This document shows, piece after piece, positions 60,312 through 64,000 of a stretch of 64,000 nucleotides of DNA. Under the pieces are notes generated by a model. That model was not told the origin of the DNA. It worked only from the letters and a program-made list of their open reading frames with translations, and did no database searches. How positions within the stretch are numbered: position 1 is the stretch's first letter; the number at the start of each line of letters is the position of its first letter. The translations under genes were made by a program, and so were the position numbers. Source of the stretch: Hymenobacter aranciens (GTDB lineage: Bacteria; Bacteroidota; Bacteroidia; Cytophagales; Hymenobacteraceae); the NCBI RefSeq assembly GCF_030580865.1, contig NZ_JAUQSY010000019.1, positions 1 through 64,000 on the forward strand, given 5' to 3'.

Positions 60312-61484
60312 TTGCGCGAGGCGCAGGCCGCTTTCCGGCGCTACGAGCGGCCGGCTGCGGCCGTGTGGCGCACCTGGGCCGTGCACCTGGGGCTGCTGCT
60401 GGTCACGGTGTTTACCACCACGCTGGCGGGCGTGCGGCTCACGAGCGCCCAGATGATGCCGCTGGAATTTCTGCCGCTGGAGATTTTTCAGTGGCCCCCG
60501 GCGCTGCTGCGGGCCGAGCTGACGCGCGGGCTGTGGTTTGCGCTGCCGTTTTTGGGTGTGCTCACGGTGCACGAGTTCGGGCACTACTTCGTGGCGCGCT
60601 ACCACCGGGTGCGCACCACGCTGCCGTATTACATCCCGTTTCCGCTGGGACTGGGCACGTTCGGGGCGATTATTCGGATTAAGGACAAGATATTTTCGCG
60701 GCGCGAGTTTTTTGACATTGGTATTGCCGGGCCGCTGGCGGGTCTGGTGGTGGCCGTGCTGCTGCTGGGGTACGGCTTTACCCACCTGCCGCCGCTCGAC
60801 TACCTTTTCAGCTTCCACCCCGACTACGCCCCGTACGGCGCCGACTACGCCCGCTACGTGTACGGCCCCGACACGGCGGGCGGCTTCGTGCTGGCCCGGC
60901 CGCTGCTCTACCAGGGGCTCGAACACGCCCTAGCCGACCCCGCCCGCCTGCCGCACCCCAACGAGCTGCTGCACTACCCGGTGCTGGTGGCGGGGCTGAT
61001 GGCGCTGTTCTTCACCGCCCTCAACCTGCTGCCGCTGGGCCAGTTCGACGGCGGGCACATCCTCTACGGGCTGCTGGGCTTCCGGCGCTACAACCGGCTG
61101 GTGCCCTTGCTCTTCACCGGCTTCATCTTCTACGCCGGGCTGGGCTTGTTTTCGCTGCGCGACGGCTGGCAAACCTGGCTCTACGGCGGCCTGCCCTACG
61201 CGGGGTACCTGGCGCTGGTGTTCTGGCGGATGCTGCCCCGGCCCCGGCAGGGCCTGCTGCTGGGCGCGGCGGTGTGGGCGGCCCAACTGGCCTGTGCCAC
61301 CGCCTGGCCCACGCTCACCGGCAACCCCGGCTGGCTGCTGATGGGCCTGATAGTGGGGCGCTTCATCGGCGTATACCACCCGCAGGCGCCCGACGAGCGG
61401 CCGCTGTCGGCGGGGCGGCAGGTGCTGGGCTGGCTCATGGTGGTTATTTTTGTATTGTGCTTCACGCCCTCGCCGTTTCAGTAG
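60312..61484 (+). CDS. M50-family site-2 protease-like membrane protein
   Basis: About 390 aa if it starts at the TTG at 60312; the frame is open from the ATG at 60147, but that first part is a shifted copy of the HAD gene. Zinc site VHEFGHYF, six or seven membrane helices, and a third ligand region NLLPLGQFDGGHI. It should cut membrane-embedded substrates inside the bilayer. Right next to the HAD gene; probably co-transcribed. Start codon uncertain. Confidence 0.85.
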   Translation: MREAQAAFRRYERPAAAVWRTWAVHLGLLLVTVFTTTLAGVRLTSAQMMPLEFLPLEIFQWPPALLRAELTRGLWFALPFLGVLTVHEFGHYFVARYHRVRTTLPYYIPFPLGLGTFGAIIRIKDKIFSRREFFDIGIAGPLAGLVVAVLLLGYGFTHLPPLDYLFSFHPDYAPYGADYARYVYGPDTAGGFVLARPLLYQGLEHALADPARLPHPNELLHYPVLVAGLMALFFTALNLLPLGQFDGGHILYGLLGFRRYNRLVPLLFTGFIFYAGLGLFSLRDGWQTWLYGGLPYAGYLALVFWRMLPRPRQGLLLGAAVWAAQLACATAWPTLTGNPGWLLMGLIVGRFIGVYHPQAPDERPLSAGRQVLGWLMVVIFVLCFTPSPFQ

Positions 61485-61526
61485 GGTAGGAGCGGCCCTA
61501 ATGTTTAGGGCAGGGGATGAATTTCA

Positions 61527-62147
61527 ATGGTATTTCAACAAAAACTTCCTTTCCGCAGCACCGTGCTGGGCCTGCGCTCGCACGGCCTCTACCTGTGCCA
61601 GCGCAACGTGACCGGGCACGTGACGCTGGAAATGGAAATGCCCTACGAAGAAATGCTGCCCCTGCGCCTGGAGCGCCGCCGGCAGATTCCCTGGGGCGTG
61701 GTGACCATGGCGCTGGTGCTGGGCGCCTGCGTCTGGCTTTTGTCAACCAGGCCGTTGATGCCCGCCGATGCGTTATACCAGCGGGCTTTGCTGATAGGCG
61801 GCGGCGTACTGGCTTGGTTTGGTATCGGGCTGCGCCACTGGTGGACCAGGCAGATTCTGCACACCTCGCGCCTGCACCTGGTGCTGGCCGACACCGACCG
61901 CGCCGAGCTGCGCGCCTTCACCAACTCGCTGGAACAGCGCACCAAAGCCTACTTGCGTAGCGAGTATGGCAGCGTGAACCCCCTGGGCTACATCGAGCCG
62001 CAGCTGCGCCGCCTGCACTGGCTGCGCGAGCTGGAGGTGCTGAGTACCGGCGAGGTCACAGCCCTGACCACCCGCCTCACCGGCCGCCTCACGGCCAAGC
62101 CGCTGCGTAGCATGGGCCAGCAGCTGGAAGCGCCGTACGTGAATTAG
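61527..62147 (+). CDS. two-helix membrane protein, unknown
   Basis: 206 aa. Two adjacent transmembrane helices (about 56-75 VVTMALVLGACVWLL and 88-105 LLIGGGVLAWFGIG) with cytoplasmic parts on each side. The C-terminal part is basic and helical (LRRLHWLRELEVLS). Function not recognised. 42 bp behind the protease gene. Confidence 0.6.
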   Translation: MVFQQKLPFRSTVLGLRSHGLYLCQRNVTGHVTLEMEMPYEEMLPLRLERRRQIPWGVVTMALVLGACVWLLSTRPLMPADALYQRALLIGGGVLAWFGIGLRHWWTRQILHTSRLHLVLADTDRAELRAFTNSLEQRTKAYLRSEYGSVNPLGYIEPQLRRLHWLRELEVLSTGEVTALTTRLTGRLTAKPLRSMGQQLEAPYVN

Positions 62148-62158
62148 CTTTGAATTAT

Positions 62159-62212
62159 GAGTTTTGAGTTAGAGAAGTGCCGAAACCCCTTTTAACTCAT
62201 AACTCAAAACTC
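62159..62212. repeat. inverted repeat in an intergenic region
   Basis: GAGTTTTGAGTTA (62159-62171) and TAACTCAAAACTC (62200-62212) pair perfectly. It sits between the membrane-protein gene and the next gene, with a possible -7 box TACCTTTG at 62220-62227 behind it. It may be a terminator or a small repeat family common in this genome. Confidence 0.5.
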
Positions 62213-62249
62213 CTCACCTTACCTTTGTAGCCCTTTAGCAGTCGTCTTC

Positions 62250-62630
62250 TTGAACCGGTTTCTGGCTTATTTCCTTGCGGTGCTGATGCTCGTCCAGTCG
62301 TTTGGGCGGGAGTTGCTGGTGGTGGACTATGCCCTGAACAAAGCCCGCATCACGCGGCTCTACTGCGTGAACAAGGCCCGGCCCCGCCTGCATTGCAACG
62401 GCCGCTGCTACCTCGCTCAGAAGCTCCGCAAAGCCGCCGAAACCGAGAAGAAAGCCCCCGCCGGCCCCGAAAAGGTGAAGTATGAGGTGCTGCCCACGGC
62501 GGCCGCCTTCGTCCCGCGCCGGCCGCAGCAGTGGCCTGCCCCTACGCCGCGCTTTGCCGCGCTGCGGGGCTCGTGCTACGCGTTTGCCCCGGTGCGGGGC
62601 GTATTCCATCCGCCCGCGGTTCGGGCATAA
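62250..62630 (+). CDS. small secreted Cys-rich protein next to MbnP
   Basis: 126 aa from a TTG start (N-terminus MNRFLAYFLAVLMLVQ after formyl start), a signal-anchor-like hydrophobic stretch at 1-16. The middle has RLYCVNKARPRLHCNGRCYLAQKL, with a CNGRC core and a second Cys, a metal-binding-type pattern seen in Bacteroidota proteins near copper genes. The C-terminus is Pro/Arg-rich. Its neighbour is an MbnP-family gene. Confidence 0.55.
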   Translation: MNRFLAYFLAVLMLVQSFGRELLVVDYALNKARITRLYCVNKARPRLHCNGRCYLAQKLRKAAETEKKAPAGPEKVKYEVLPTAAAFVPRRPQQWPAPTPRFAALRGSCYAFAPVRGVFHPPAVRA

Positions 62631-62756
62631 GTTGCTGGTTGCCGGGTACTGCTGATGCGTCCTGGCTTTGAGTGCCGCCATGAGGTGCCTGGGCTATGTG
62701 CCGGCATCTGGCGTGGCGCGTCTATTCCCTTCTTTTTCCTGAACTGCTTTTTCCTG

Positions 62757-63593
62757 ATGAAACTCATCACCAATTCCGCTATTGCCCTTTTCCTGACTGC
62801 CGCTGCGCTGCTGAGCGGCTGCAAAGACGACGATGACCAGGCGACGCCCACCGGCGTCGGCACCGTGTCCTTCGACGTTGAAAACGTGGTCGGCAGCTTG
62901 CCGCTGGTGCTCAAGACCGGCACCTACACCAACGCCGCCACCGAGCGGTTTACAGTGTCGAAGTTCAACTACATCCTCTCCAACTTCAAGCTCCAAAAGG
63001 CCGACGGCAGCGAGTACGCCGTGCCCGAGAGCTACGTGCTGCTCTCGGCCGATGCCACGCCCAACGCGGCTTCCAGCGGCAAGGCCTTTACCCTGAAAGA
63101 TATTCCGGCCGGCGACTACACCGGCCTCACCTTCATGGTGGGCGTGGATGCCGCCCGCAACACCGCCGGCGCCCAAACCGGCGCCCTGGCCACCACCAAC
63201 GGCATGTACTGGGACTGGAATCAGGGCTACATCTTCCTGAAGATGGAAGGCAGCTGGCAGAAGCCCGACGGCACGACGGGCATGGTGACGTACCACCTCG
63301 GCGGCTTCACCGAGCCCAACAACTCGCTGCGCACCGTGGCCCCCACCTGGCCCGTGGGCGGCACCCTGGCCGTGCGTGCCGACCACGCCCCGGAAGTACA
63401 CCTAAACGTGAACCTGCTGCAGTTGCTCAACGGCGCCACCGCCACCGACCACGTGAGCTTTGCCACCCTGCCCATGGTGCACATGCCCGGCGCCGGCGCC
63501 AGCCAGCTGGCTACCAACCTCAGCGGCAGCAGCTCGGCCGCCACCACGGGCACGGCGTCGATGTTCCGCATCGACCACATTCACGCCAACTAA
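62757..63593 (+). CDS. MbnP-family lipoprotein
   Basis: 278 aa from the ATG at 62757. Lipobox LLSGC, then GTVSFDVENVVGSLPLVLK, FTVSKFNYILSNFKLQ, and the long MbnP region to MYWDWNQGYIFLKMEGSW and a C-terminal FRIDHIHAN. MbnP proteins are linked to copper handling (methanobactin-associated) and are common in Bacteroidota. The upstream frame is open to 62655 but gives no lipobox. Probably part of a copper group with the neighbours. Confidence 0.85.
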   Translation: MKLITNSAIALFLTAAALLSGCKDDDDQATPTGVGTVSFDVENVVGSLPLVLKTGTYTNAATERFTVSKFNYILSNFKLQKADGSEYAVPESYVLLSADATPNAASSGKAFTLKDIPAGDYTGLTFMVGVDAARNTAGAQTGALATTNGMYWDWNQGYIFLKMEGSWQKPDGTTGMVTYHLGGFTEPNNSLRTVAPTWPVGGTLAVRADHAPEVHLNVNLLQLLNGATATDHVSFATLPMVHMPGAGASQLATNLSGSSSAATTGTASMFRIDHIHAN

Positions 63594-63596
63594 CCA

Positions 63597-63705
63597 TTCA
63601 CCCCACCCCCCACCCCTCCCCTTCGGAAGAGGGGAGCCTGACGACGCATAGCTGCGCAGAACCGGCGCCCCTCTCCCGAAGGGGAGGGGTGGGGGGTGGG
63701 GTGAA
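63597..63705. repeat. inverted repeat pair, second family
   Basis: Two arms, about 63597-63636 and 63666-63705, are near-perfect inverted copies: TTCACCCCACCCCCCACC... on one side, GGTGGGGGGTGGGGTGAA on the other. It fills the gap between the MbnP gene and the next gene. It is a different sequence family from the repeats at 8515 and 11491. Confidence 0.8.
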
Positions 63706-63717
63706 GCTATTGGGCCG

Positions 63718-64000
63718 ATGAACAAATTCCTTCTTCTCTCCGCACTGCTGCTCCCCGCCGCCGCCCGCGCCTGCGACATCTGCGGGTGCTTCATGGGCAT
63801 CACGCCCTACGACAACCAAAGCGGCATCAGCCTCATGCACCGCTACCGCAGCTTCAGCGCCTACCGCACGGTGGGGCAGGAGCCGCAGTTTTTCCCCGCC
63901 GGGGTGGGGGTGCTCACGCCCCGCCGCCTCAACTCGGTGGATGCCGGCTACCGGCACAACCACCAGAACGACCCCACCGACTACGAGGCCTTCCGCGTAG
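63718..64000 (+). CDS. secreted protein, start only (partial)
   Basis: First 94 codons, cut by the window edge. Signal peptide (MNKFLLLSALLLPAAARA) followed by CDICGCFMGITPYDNQSG. The Cys-x-x-Cys-x-Cys start and the length already seen suggest an outer-membrane or transporter-type protein that often follows MbnP genes. The downstream part is missing. Confidence 0.6.
   Translation, partial: MNKFLLLSALLLPAAARACDICGCFMGITPYDNQSGISLMHRYRSFSAYRTVGQEPQFFPAGVGVLTPRRLNSVDAGYRHNHQNDPTDYEAFRV

Overview
The window is about 64 kb of high-GC Bacteroidota DNA, most likely Hymenobacter or a close Cytophagales relative. The evidence is three proteins ending in a T9SS type A sorting domain, several TAnnTTTG (-7 box) promoters, Bacteroidota-type tyrosine recombinases with an arm-binding domain, an MbnP-family lipoprotein, and GC-rich codon use. 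The genus is an inference.

Layout. (1) About 1-3970: the end of an integrated element running off the left edge, all on the minus strand, with a DnaB N-domain protein, a winged-helix replication-type protein, an excisionase-like HTH protein, an unknown gene and a tyrosine recombinase; it ends near a tRNA-3'-end-like sequence and a terminator. (2) About 4.0-18.1 kb: host chromosome with small lipoproteins, a fasciclin protein, two T9SS cargo proteins, a cell-wall group (tandem-fused D-Ala-D-Ala ligase plus PASTA protein), pgk, an alpha/beta hydrolase, two families of inverted repeats and a perfect 82-bp palindrome. (3) 18166-59389: a complete-looking 41.2-kb prophage, bounded by a perfect 50-bp direct repeat that contains the 3' end of a tRNA-Met(CAT) gene and its terminator; the intact tRNA is at the right end. 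(4) 59.45-64 kb: host chromosome again, with a HAD hydrolase, an M50 protease, membrane proteins and a probable copper-related group.

Prophage organisation. A leftward early operon holds the integrase, a DnaB/RecA-fold ATPase, a winged-helix replication protein, an ECF-type sigma factor, a ParB-like protein and a Cro-like repressor. It faces a rightward S24 (CI/LexA-type) repressor across an operator that overlaps the early promoter. Next comes an AT-richer accessory block: a tightly overlapping four-gene operon (cytosine-5 methyltransferase, HD-domain protein, ORC/CDC6-like ATPase, unknown double alpha/beta protein) that looks like an undescribed defence system; small morons; an aromatic/serine-rich leader peptide and attenuator followed by four tRNAs (Trp, Tyr, Ser, Ser); and a 1264-residue T9SS-exported protein. 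Leftward head genes (TerS, TerL, gp36-like, portal fused to Mu-F-like, tail completion) diverge from the rightward protease/scaffold, capsid, lysis and contractile-tail genes (sheath, tube, chaperone with a -1 frameshift, tape measure, hub, baseplate J and I, LamG and collar fibres). The virion is therefore a Mu-like myophage in structure but integrates with a tyrosine recombinase at a tRNA.

The best candidate for a new system is the four-gene operon at 26494-31446. The leader peptide whose codons match the tRNAs transcribed behind it, and the phage-borne T9SS cargo protein, are the next most interesting.
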